Positions 1-6,850 of a stretch of 10,040 nt of DNA are shown piece after piece. Made by a program: the position numbers and the translations under genes. Numbering within the stretch: the first letter of the stretch is position 1; each line of letters starts with the position of its first letter. Source of the stretch: an uncultured Verrucomicrobiales bacterium (lineage in GTDB: Bacteria > Verrucomicrobiota > Verrucomicrobiia > Limisphaerales > JACDHS01); assembly GCA_937983475.1 (NCBI GenBank), contig CALJZV010000201.1, positions 1 through 10,040 on the forward strand. Direction: 5' to 3'. Under the pieces are notes generated by a model. It saw nothing but the letters and a program-made list of their open reading frames with translations. It did not search any database and had not been told where the DNA came from.

Positions 1-1266
1 GGGCAAATTAAAAGATCGCGAGCGAATGGATTCGCGTGACGGCGCGGTTTTATTTTCTCCAAAGCTCCAGCGAGGTGTGCGGAGGTTTTCCAAGGGTTTC
101 AAGTAGGCCGCGAGCATGATGACGGCGGCGATCAAAATGCCCAGGGCCACCAGCGTGCCCAGTTGCGACAGGCCCGGAAGCCCGCCGAGATTCAGCGTGA
201 AAAACGCGCCGGCTGTGGTGACGGACGCCCAGAGAATGCTCGGGGCCACCGCGCGGCGAATATCCCTCAACGGAATCTGCGGCGTGGCGCGGGCTTCCTG
301 GTAAAGCACCATGCCGTAGTCCGCCGCCAACCCGAGCAGGATGGCCGCAAAGCCGAGGCTGACGACGTTCAGCGAGCCGAAGATCAATCCGCCCACTGCT
401 GTGGTGCAGGCCAGAATCGCCACCAGAAGCGCCAGCAGCCAGAGCAGGGGACGGAACCGCCGGTGCGCCCACCAGAACAGCACCGCGATGATGCCCATGA
501 TGCCGACGACCGAGCGGGTCATGTCCTGTTCCATGCCGGTGGCGATTTCCGAGACGAACGCCGGTCTGCCGGTATAATTCACCGCAACCCCCAGTTCCTC
601 GCGGGTGAGAATTTGCTGAACGGCGGCTTGGATATCCTTCAGCCATTGGCGCGCGTCCCGGTAGTTGCCCAGATCGCGGCTGGCCTCGACGAACAGGATG
701 CGGAAAGTGCCATCAGGCGAGGCGAAAAAATCCTGGCCGCTTCCCGCCGCAAGGATTTCCTCGGAGGCTTCGGCGGGCAGTTGGATGAGATTCAAGGGAT
801 CATAGCTGCGGCGCGCGATTTCCTCGGGAGACAGCGAGGTGGCCAGTCGGTCACGAGTTTCGGCCAGCGTGAGGCTCAACCGGGGTTCCCTCAGGCGGGC
901 GGCCAGTTCGGCAAAGCGCTCAGGCGGCTGGTTGAGCCAAAGGTAGGCGACCAGTTCGGCGCCCTGGCCCGGGTGCTCCAGCCAGGGGGCCTGCCAGGTG
1001 ACGCGCGAGGTGAGATTGGACGCGGCGCGCAAGCCCGAGGCAATTTGGCGGGCGGCATGCTCGGTGAGGTCGGCGTCAGTTGACTTGAGCGTGATCCAAA
1101 GTTCGCGCCCGTTGGAAAAATGTTTTTGGTAAAGGCTCAGGCCACGTACCACCGGCGACTCCGCAGGCAGGAGGTTGAGCACCTCGACATCCAGGCGCAG
1201 CCGTGCGATGCCGAGGGCAACCGGCACCAGCAGCAACAGCCATAGCCAAAGCCGACGCCGCTTCAT
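1..1266 (-). CDS. RND/MMPL-family exporter, N-terminal half (partial, runs off left edge)
   Basis: Reading the minus strand from the ATG at 1266 gives 422 codons without a stop to the window edge, so the 3' part is missing. An N-terminal hydrophobic helix (about residues 6-20) is followed by a roughly 230-residue extracytoplasmic domain. A cluster of membrane helices comes next, at about 253-268, 273-296, 299-322, 342-360 and 368-389. The fourth helix carries GLAADYG (312-318), resembling the Gly-x-x-x-Asp-Tyr-Gly motif of MMPL/RND proton-driven exporters, where the Asp is thought to act in proton relay. The family usually has two such halves (about 750-850 residues), so half is seen here. 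A charged linker (residues 390-422) would lead to the second half. The start overlaps the stop of the lipoprotein gene (ATGA), implying coupled translation and a joint role. The substrate is probably a lipid or lipid-like envelope molecule, inferred from the family only. Confidence 0.88.
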   Translation of the reverse strand, partial: MKRRRLWLWLLLLVPVALGIARLRLDVEVLNLLPAESPVVRGLSLYQKHFSNGRELWITLKSTDADLTEHAARQIASGLRAASNLTSRVTWQAPWLEHPGQGAELVAYLWLNQPPERFAELAARLREPRLSLTLAETRDRLATSLSPEEIARRSYDPLNLIQLPAEASEEILAAGSGQDFFASPDGTFRILFVEASRDLGNYRDARQWLKDIQAAVQQILTREELGVAVNYTGRPAFVSEIATGMEQDMTRSVVGIMGIIAVLFWWAHRRFRPLLWLLALLVAILACTTAVGGLIFGSLNVVSLGFAAILLGLAADYGMVLYQEARATPQIPLRDIRRAVAPSILWASVTTAGAFFTLNLGGLPGLSQLGTLVALGILIAAVIMLAAYLKPLENLRTPRWSFGENKTAPSRESIRSRSFNLP

Positions 1267-1772
1267 GGATTGAGAAAACCCTCCATCGATTCGCCGGTTT
1301 TTTGATTTTCCATGCGCCAGTTATAATCCTCCTCCTGGCTTTGGAAGGTCCAGGGAGGCTGCGGAGCAACACCGTTGAAGGCGTTGAGCAAGTGGAGCCA
1401 GCCGAATCGGTCCGGCGGCGGGACGTTTCCTGAGAACCGCTTGGAGCGGGTGGGAAACTCGATTTGCCACGCGCTGGGAGCCACTTGGGCGGTGACCAGC
1501 GGGAAGGGGGTTTTGGTGAATTGAAGCAGCGCCCGGCCAGAAGAATGTTGCGCCAGCAGCATTTCTCCGGCAATTTCCGGGGCCTTGGAATCGGGTTTCC
1601 AGACCGCTTGGCCGCGTTGGAGGCGCCAGCCAGGCTCCTGGAGATTAACCGGCCCAAACAGGTCCGGGCTGGCGCAACCGGTGAGCGCCAGCAGCACCAG
1701 CAGCGGCAGGAGCCGGAAAAACCAGCCGGCGGAATTGAATCCGGCGCAGGAGGTGGAGAGTCTGTTAGTCAT
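1263..1772 (-). CDS. Small envelope lipoprotein, possibly LolB/DUF3261-like
   Basis: The protein has 169 residues. Its signal sequence has a hydrophobic core at about 18-30 and ends in a lipobox Leu-Thr-Gly-Cys with the lipidated Cys at position 33. The next residue is Ala, which does not favour inner-membrane retention, so outer-membrane sorting is expected. I chose the ATG at 1772 because it places the signal peptide directly at the N terminus. The frame stays open to 2042, but that extension crosses the intergenic region and the divergent ABC gene and is not a plausible protein. The mature part (34-169) is short, with alternating hydrophobic strands and several Trp residues, as in small beta-rich lipoproteins such as LolB or DUF3261. 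Small lipoproteins of this type are found next to MMPL exporters in aryl-polyene-type clusters, which matches the coupled exporter gene downstream. The family assignment is tentative; the lipoprotein call itself is firm. Confidence 0.8.
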   Translation of the reverse strand: MTNRLSTSCAGFNSAGWFFRLLPLLVLLALTGCASPDLFGPVNLQEPGWRLQRGQAVWKPDSKAPEIAGEMLLAQHSSGRALLQFTKTPFPLVTAQVAPSAWQIEFPTRSKRFSGNVPPPDRFGWLHLLNAFNGVAPQPPWTFQSQEEDYNWRMENQKTGESMEGFLNP

Positions 1773-1783
1773 GGGTAAAATGG

Positions 1784-1797
1784 CCGGCCATGGCCGG
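1784..1797. repeat. 14-base perfect palindrome upstream of lipoprotein start
   Basis: The sequence CCGGCCATGGCCGG is its own reverse complement. It ends 11 bases before the lipoprotein ATG on the minus strand, where a Shine-Dalgarno site would normally lie, and no clear one is seen. It could be a protein-binding site or could occlude the ribosome site in the mRNA. It could also be chance in GC-rich DNA. Confidence 0.35.
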
Positions 1798-1866
1798 ACG
1801 GAGGGACGTTTAATTTTTTTTGAACATTTTACGAGCGAATTGTCCAACTGGGTAATGGGCTTGACA

Positions 1867-1886
1867 GCCGTAGTAAATAATACGGC
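1867..1886. repeat. Inverted repeat, candidate operator
   Basis: The arms GCCGTA (1867-1872) and TACGGC (1881-1886) are perfect inverted repeats around an AT-rich 8-base centre. The dyad begins immediately after TTGACA (1861-1866) and lies in the AT-rich middle of the divergent region, a typical place for a dimeric regulator to bind. The regulator is not known and none is encoded in the window. Confidence 0.35.
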
Positions 1887-1968
1887 GTTCCAATAACATT
1901 TGCTCAGTTTGTTAATTAAAACATAACGGACGTCCACAGCGACTGAGGCGGCAGCCGCCGCCAAAATT

Positions 1969-1972
1969 GGAG
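1969..1972 (+). promoter_or_regulatory. Shine-Dalgarno site that fixes the ABC ATPase start
   Basis: GGAG lies six bases before the ATG at 1979, an ideal spacing. It overlaps the alternative in-frame TTG at 1967, which lacks a comparable upstream site, so the ATG at 1979 is the better start. Confidence 0.65.
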
Positions 1973-1978
1973 ACAGAA

Positions 1979-2944
1979 ATGATAAAAGTAGAAAAGCTGA
2001 CCAAGACTTTCGGCCCGAAAGTCGCCGTAAACGGAGTTTCATTTTCCGTGGAGAGGGGCGAAGTGCTGGGCTTCCTCGGCCCCAACGGCGCGGGCAAATC
2101 CACTTCGATGCGGATGATCACCGGGTTTATTCCGCCCACCAGCGGCAAGGTGACCGTCGGCGGTTACGACATGGTGGCCAATCCCATCCCCGCCAAGCGC
2201 CTCATCGGTTACCTGCCCGAAAACGCCCCCCTGTATGGCGACATGACGGTGCATGGATTTCTGGACTTTGCCGCCGAAATGCGCGGTCTGCGCGGCGATG
2301 CCAAAAAACGGGCGGTTCACCGCGCGGTGGAAATGTGCTTCCTGGAAAATGTGCTTTACCAGAACATCGACACCCTTTCCAAAGGCTACCGCCATCGCAC
2401 CTGCTTTGCGCAATCCATTATCCACGACCCGGACATTTTGATTCTCGACGAGCCGACCGACGGCCTGGACCCCAACCAGAAACACGAGGTGCGGACATTG
2501 ATCCGGCGCATGGGCGAGAAGAAGGCGATCATCTTTTCCACGCACATCCTCGAGGAGGTGGAGGCGGTCTGCTCCCGGGCCATCATTATTGACCGGGGAC
2601 AAATCGTCGCCAACGGCACACCAGCCCAGCTCAAGCAGAAATCCGACATGGCGGGCGCGGTCAGCCTGGTGGTCAACGGCGTCGCCGCGTCGGAGGCTAC
2701 TCAAAAGCTCGGGCTCATTGCCAACGCCAAGAAGGCCTCGGTGCTGCGCGAGGAGGGCTCGCGCGTGGTGGTGCGCGTGTTTCCCAGGCCCGACAGCGTT
2801 AATGGCGAGCTGGCCCGCAATGTGGCGGATCTGGCCTCGCGCGAGCAATGGCGCATTGAGGAATTGCACACCGAGGAGGGACGTTTGGATGAAGTATTCC
2901 GCAGCATCACGCTGCCTGAAACCGTAACGGAGGAACGCAAATAA
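1979..2944 (+). CDS. ABC transporter ATP-binding protein, GldA-like
   Basis: This 321-residue ATPase should power the permease encoded directly downstream from the cytoplasmic face of the inner membrane. Walker A is GPNGAGKST at 34-42. The ABC signature is LSKGY at 133-137. Walker B is ILILDEP at about 153-159, with catalytic Glu158. The H-loop His is 189 (STH). At the Q-loop the usual Gln is replaced by Glu81 in GYLPEN, a variant I recall from GldA-type ATPases. The domain ends near residue 215, and a C-terminal extension of about 100 residues follows (DUF4162-like), common in ABC-2 exporters. The start is the ATG with GGAG six bases upstream. The stop TAA overlaps the next ATG by one base. 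GldA/F/G are known from Flavobacterium gliding motility; here the same architecture need not mean gliding, and the substrate is unknown. Confidence 0.93.
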   Translation: MIKVEKLTKTFGPKVAVNGVSFSVERGEVLGFLGPNGAGKSTSMRMITGFIPPTSGKVTVGGYDMVANPIPAKRLIGYLPENAPLYGDMTVHGFLDFAAEMRGLRGDAKKRAVHRAVEMCFLENVLYQNIDTLSKGYRHRTCFAQSIIHDPDILILDEPTDGLDPNQKHEVRTLIRRMGEKKAIIFSTHILEEVEAVCSRAIIIDRGQIVANGTPAQLKQKSDMAGAVSLVVNGVAASEATQKLGLIANAKKASVLREEGSRVVVRVFPRPDSVNGELARNVADLASREQWRIEELHTEEGRLDEVFRSITLPETVTEERK

Positions 2945-3690
2945 TGCAGACTGCAGTTGCCAACATCTGGACCATCGCCAAGCGGGAACTGAAAGGCTAT
3001 TTCGCCTCGCCCGTGGCGTATGTGTTTATCGTCATTTTTCTGCTGCTGGCCGGGTTTTTCACCTTCATGGTCGGCGGCTTTTTCGAGCAGGGACAGGCGT
3101 CCTTGCGCTCATTTTTCCTGTGGCATCCATGGTTGTATTTGTTTCTGGTGCCGGCCGTCGGCATGCGCCTGTGGTCGGAGGAGCGGCGCCTGGGCACCAT
3201 TGAGCTGCTGCTGACGATGCCCGTGACGGCGTGGCAGGCGATTGTCGGGAAGTTTCTGGCCTCCTGGCTGTTTTTGCTGCTGGCGCTGGTGCTGACCTTC
3301 CCGCTGGTCCTTACGGTGAATTACCTGGGCAACCCCGACAACGGCGTCATTTTCTGCGCTTACGTCGGCAGTTTCCTGATGGCCGGGGCTTATCTGGCGC
3401 TGAGCTGCATCACGTCGGCGATCACTCGCAACCAGGTGGTGAGCTTCATCCTTTCGGTGGTGGCCTGCCTGTTCCTGATTCTGGCCGGGTTTGCGCCGGT
3501 GACCAACATGCTGGTGCAATGGGCCTCGCCCTGGCTGGTCAACCTGATTTCGTCGTTCAGCGTGATGACCCATTTCGACAGCCTGCAGAACGGTGTGCTC
3601 GACTCGCGCAACATTCTGTTCTTTGTGTCGGTGATGGTGTTCTCGCTGTTCACCACCGGCGTGATTCTGCGCAGCCACCGGGCTGGATAA
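2944..3690 (+). CDS. ABC-2 type permease, GldF-like
   Basis: This 248-residue inner-membrane protein has six predicted helices at about 24-47, 62-77, 103-124, 135-160, 165-188 and 222-242. That is the usual topology and length of single-domain ABC-2 permeases. The stretch LWSEERRLGTIELLLTMP (76-93) between helices 2 and 3 matches the conserved cytoplasmic motif of the NosY/GldF permease group. The N-terminal amphipathic segment (WTIAKRELKGYF) resembles the coupling or elbow helix of the family. GGAGG (2929-2933) precedes the ATG by 10 bases, and the start overlaps the ATPase stop by one base, so the two are co-translated. A half-transporter of this kind would act as a dimer with two ATPase subunits. 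Confidence 0.92.
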   Translation: MQTAVANIWTIAKRELKGYFASPVAYVFIVIFLLLAGFFTFMVGGFFEQGQASLRSFFLWHPWLYLFLVPAVGMRLWSEERRLGTIELLLTMPVTAWQAIVGKFLASWLFLLLALVLTFPLVLTVNYLGNPDNGVIFCAYVGSFLMAGAYLALSCITSAITRNQVVSFILSVVACLFLILAGFAPVTNMLVQWASPWLVNLISSFSVMTHFDSLQNGVLDSRNILFFVSVMVFSLFTTGVILRSHRAG

Positions 3691-3712
3691 CTTTCAACTT
3701 CGAGGAGTTGCG

Positions 3713-5596
3713 ATGAAGAAAAACCAATACGAAACCCTGTTCTATTCCACCGTTGGCGTGGCCGCGGTTTTCCTGCTGATTGTCGCGGCGAACTTTATCT
3801 TCGCCCGCGCCAAGGTCCGGGTGGACCTGACCGACGAGAAGGCCTACACCCTTTCCGAGGGCACCAAGGCCATTCTCGCCAAGCTCGATACGCCGGTTGT
3901 CCTGCGATTTTACTGCACGCGGGACAACACGATGCCCGTGCCGTTCAAGACCTACGCGCAGCAGGTCGAGGACCTGCTTGATGAATACAGGCAGGCCGGG
4001 CGCGGCATGATCCAGGTTGAGAAATACGATCCGCAACCCGATTCCGACGCCGAGGACTCGGCGCAACTGGACGGCATCGAAGGGCGTCCGCTCCCGAGTG
4101 GTGAGAAAATATACCTGGGCCTGGCCGTGGCCATGCTCAATGAAAAGGAGGCCATGCCCTTCCTTTCTATGGATCGCGAGCGCTTGCTGGAGTACGACAT
4201 TTCCCGCGCCATCAGCCGCGTGATGACGCCGCAGAAACCGGTGATCGGCATCATGACGCCTCTACAGATTTTCGGCCAACCGCCCATGATGCGCCAGATG
4301 GGCCAGCAACCGCGCGACCCGTGGGTGTTTGTCAGCGAATTGAAGCGCGACTTCACCGTCAAGCAGGTGCTCATGACCGTGGACAAGATTGATGACGACA
4401 TCAACGTGCTGATTGTCGTTCATCCCAAGGAAATCGGTGATGTGTCGCAATACGCCATTGACCAGTTTGTCATGCGCGGCGGCAAGCTGATCGCGTTCCT
4501 GGATCCCAACTGTTACTTCGACGACCAGCGGCAGAACCCGATGATGGGCGGCGGTCCCAGCAGCTCGAACCTGGACAAAATTCTTAAAGCCTGGGGGCTG
4601 GAATTTGACACCGCAAAGGTGATTGCCGACATGACGCTGGCCAGCAAGACCCGGCAGCCCGATGGACGCGTGGCCGATGCGCCCGCGGTGCTGTCCATGA
4701 CGCCTGAAGGCATTGCCAGCGATGACATCGTGACCGGCCAGATTGAAACCATGTTGTTGCCATTTGCGGGCGCGTTCACCGGCACGCCAGCCGAAGGCTT
4801 GAAGAAGACGGCCCTCATCAAGTCCACGCAAAACGCCATGCTGGCCGACTCGTTCATCGCGGCCATGGCGGGCGACGGGCTGGTGCGCGACTTTAAGTCC
4901 GAAAACAAGAGTTTCGACATCGCTCTCCGCCTCACCGGCAAATTCAAATCGGCGTTTCCCTACGGCAAACCCAAGCCGGGCGAGGACGAGAAACCTGACG
5001 AGGAGAGTTCGGGGCCCAGCAGCGCATTGAAGGAATCGAAGGGCGAGAACTCCGTCATTCTTGTCGGCGACGCGGACCTGCTCAATGACGTGGTGTCGGT
5101 CCGCGTGCAGGACCTGTTCGGGATGAAAATTGTCCAGCCGATGAACAACAACCTGGATTTTGTGCTGGGCGCCACCGAGCAAATGAGCGGCGACAGCAAC
5201 CTGATCGCCGTGCGCAGCCGCGCCACGCGCAACCGGCCCTTCACGGTCGTGAAGAAAATGGAGACCGAGGCGCAGGCGAAGTTCCGCGACCAGATTCGCC
5301 AGCTCGAGGAGCGCGCCCAGGAAGCGCAGCAGAAGATCAACGAGCTTCAGCGGGCCAAGTCGAGCGAGCAGCGGTTCATTTTGTCGCCTGAGCAGCAGCG
5401 GGAACTGGAGAACATGCGCAAGCTCGAGGCGGAAACCAACAAGAAGCTCAAGGAAGTGCGCAAGAATTTCCGGCGGGAAATTGATTCACTGGAAACCCGG
5501 CTCAAGTGGGCCAACATCCTCATCATGCCGTTGGTGGTGGCCTTGTCCGGGGTGGTTCTCGCCGTCTGGAAACGCAAACGTGTCGCAGCCAAATGA
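3713..5596 (+). CDS. GldG-like ABC transporter auxiliary protein (ABC_transp_aux)
   Basis: This 627-residue protein is anchored by an N-terminal helix (about 9-29) and a C-terminal helix (about 598-618), with the large central part extracytoplasmic. The segment after the first helix, RVDLTDEKAYTLSEGTKAIL, is the hallmark opening of the GldG/ABC_transp_aux family. Further family-like pieces are LEYDISRAISRV (about 159-170) and GGKLIAFLDPN (about 256-266). A low-complexity acidic linker lies at about 419-437. A long charged helix rich in Gln, Glu, Arg and Lys (about 516-592) is a probable coiled coil leading to the last helix. GAGGAG at 3702-3707 sits five bases before the ATG. It follows the permease by 22 bases and overlaps the next gene by four. 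Its role is presumed to be substrate handling or coupling outside the membrane; in Flavobacterium, GldG is needed for gliding. Confidence 0.9.
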   Translation: MKKNQYETLFYSTVGVAAVFLLIVAANFIFARAKVRVDLTDEKAYTLSEGTKAILAKLDTPVVLRFYCTRDNTMPVPFKTYAQQVEDLLDEYRQAGRGMIQVEKYDPQPDSDAEDSAQLDGIEGRPLPSGEKIYLGLAVAMLNEKEAMPFLSMDRERLLEYDISRAISRVMTPQKPVIGIMTPLQIFGQPPMMRQMGQQPRDPWVFVSELKRDFTVKQVLMTVDKIDDDINVLIVVHPKEIGDVSQYAIDQFVMRGGKLIAFLDPNCYFDDQRQNPMMGGGPSSSNLDKILKAWGLEFDTAKVIADMTLASKTRQPDGRVADAPAVLSMTPEGIASDDIVTGQIETMLLPFAGAFTGTPAEGLKKTALIKSTQNAMLADSFIAAMAGDGLVRDFKSENKSFDIALRLTGKFKSAFPYGKPKPGEDEKPDEESSGPSSALKESKGENSVILVGDADLLNDVVSVRVQDLFGMKIVQPMNNNLDFVLGATEQMSGDSNLIAVRSRATRNRPFTVVKKMETEAQAKFRDQIRQLEERAQEAQQKINELQRAKSSEQRFILSPEQQRELENMRKLEAETNKKLKEVRKNFRREIDSLETRLKWANILIMPLVVALSGVVLAVWKRKRVAAK

Positions 5597-6834
5597 ATCG
5601 CAATCAATTCATCACCCTACTGGTCGTTGCCGCGGTGATCGGCGGCATCGGTTTATTTCTCTACAAGCGCAACGCCGACTCCTATCAAGGCGCCTCCAAA
5701 GCCGGGCAACCGCTGCTTGGGGAATTCAACATCAACGACGTCGCGCACATCGCCATCCGCAAGGACGATCGCGAGGCCAACATCGTCAAGCAGGACAATG
5801 TCTGGACTGTTCGCGAGCGCGGCCAATACCCGGCCAATTTCGAGCAGATCAGCGAATTTGTCCGTAAGCTGGACGACCTGAAAGTGGTGCAGACTTTACA
5901 GGTCGGCCCGTCGCAACTGGGGCGGCTTGAGTTGGCCGCGCCGGGCCAGGCCAATTCCGCCACGGTGGTTGAATTCAAGGACGCCGCCGGCAAAATCCTG
6001 GCTTCCCTTCGCGTCGGCGCCAAGCACATGAAGAAGTCGGACCGGCCATCACCTTTTGGCGACGATGGGGGCTTTCCCAATGGACGCTACGTGATGGCGG
6101 GCAATGAGGGCGCGGTTTCCGTGGTGCTCGATCCGTTGTCCCAGGCCGATCCCAAGCCGGAGCAATGGCTGAACCGCGATTTCTTCAAGGTGGAAAAGCC
6201 AAAATCCATCGCCGTGAAGGCGCCTGAGGCGACCAATTCCTTCAAAATCTTTCGGGAAAATGAAACGGCTGAATGGCAGTTGGTCGACGCGACGCCCGAG
6301 GAGAAGCTCGACAACGGCAAGGCGTCGGGCCTGGCCAGCGCGCTGAGCTATCCCAGCTTCAACGATGTGGTCGTGGGCAAAAGCGCCGAGGAAACCGGCC
6401 TCGACAAGCCCACAACCGTCACGATTGAAACTCTCGAAGGGTTCACCTACACGCTTCAGGTCGGCGGCAAAGGGCCGGATGAAACCCTGCACACGACCGT
6501 GGCGGTGACGGCGGATATTCCCAAGGAACGCAAGCCCGGCGCGGACGAGAAGCCCGAGGACAGGGAGAAGCTCGATAAGGAATTCAAGGAGAAGAACGAC
6601 AAATTGGCCGAGAAGCTTCAAAAGGAACAGGCGCTGTCCAAGTGGACCTACCTGGTGCCGCGCTGGACCCTTGAATCGCTGCTCAAGAGCCGCTCCGAGC
6701 TGATGGCCGAGAAGAAGGAGGACGACACCGCCGCTGCCGACGAGGAAAAGGATGACGAGAATGATCCCGTGCTGTCGGCGGAACCCGGCGAGTCGAAGAC
6801 CCCGGCCAACGGCGATGGGGCTGAGTTGCCGTGA
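5593..6834 (+). CDS. Membrane-anchored DUF4340 protein of the ABC operon
   Basis: This 413-residue protein has one N-terminal helix (about 6-24) and then a soluble, presumably extracytoplasmic part. The pattern of repeated domains (FNINDVAHIAI...W.V.ERG.YPA near residues 40-85, and a second copy-like region with EWQLVDATPEEKLD near 225-245) is typical of DUF4340. Proteins of this type often follow GldG-like genes. I chose the ATG at 5593, which overlaps the upstream stop as ATGA. The frame is open 29 codons further upstream, but that would lie inside the GldG-like gene and lacks a signal sequence. Near residues 313-350 there is a Lys/Glu-rich helical insertion, and the last about 40 residues are a strongly acidic, probably disordered tail. 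The molecular function is unknown; the operon context suggests a partner of the GldG-like subunit. Confidence 0.85.
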   Translation: MNRNQFITLLVVAAVIGGIGLFLYKRNADSYQGASKAGQPLLGEFNINDVAHIAIRKDDREANIVKQDNVWTVRERGQYPANFEQISEFVRKLDDLKVVQTLQVGPSQLGRLELAAPGQANSATVVEFKDAAGKILASLRVGAKHMKKSDRPSPFGDDGGFPNGRYVMAGNEGAVSVVLDPLSQADPKPEQWLNRDFFKVEKPKSIAVKAPEATNSFKIFRENETAEWQLVDATPEEKLDNGKASGLASALSYPSFNDVVVGKSAEETGLDKPTTVTIETLEGFTYTLQVGGKGPDETLHTTVAVTADIPKERKPGADEKPEDREKLDKEFKEKNDKLAEKLQKEQALSKWTYLVPRWTLESLLKSRSELMAEKKEDDTAAADEEKDDENDPVLSAEPGESKTPANGDGAELP

Positions 6835-6850
6835 TGCGCTGGTGATCGGT

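Larger units (their letters stand above)
1773..1978. promoter_or_regulatory. Divergent intergenic region between lipoprotein and ABC operons
   Basis: These 206 bases are markedly more AT-rich in the middle (about 1808-1925) than the flanking genes, as expected for back-to-back promoters. A TTGACA lies at 1861-1866 on the plus strand, but no convincing -10 box follows at 16-18 bases, so I do not call a precise promoter. A 20-base dyad lies directly after it. Close to the ABC start, GGCGGC-A-GCCGCC (1947-1959) could form a small hairpin in the leader. On the minus-strand side a 14-base palindrome sits just upstream of the lipoprotein start. Promoters for both operons are expected here by layout; exact positions are unknown. 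Confidence 0.5.

Noticed and set aside
163..1083. A 306-codon plus-strand frame, and a 198-codon minus-strand frame at 50-646
   Set aside because: Both are other-frame shadows of the exporter gene, whose true minus-strand frame is open through the left edge and encodes clear membrane helices.
1967..1978. TTG start for the ABC ATPase
   Set aside because: It overlaps the GGAG that serves the ATG at 1979 and adds only four residues not needed by the family.
1773..2042. N-terminal extension of the lipoprotein frame to an upstream ATG at 2042
   Set aside because: It would overlap the ABC ATPase start and the AT-rich divergent region, and it would bury the lipoprotein signal peptide 90 residues inside the protein.
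4262..5182. A 306-codon minus-strand frame inside the GldG-like gene (and a 276-codon one at 2039-2869 opposite the ATPase)
   Set aside because: They are antisense to recognised genes, rich in His, Arg and Gly as typical of shadow frames, and show no domain.
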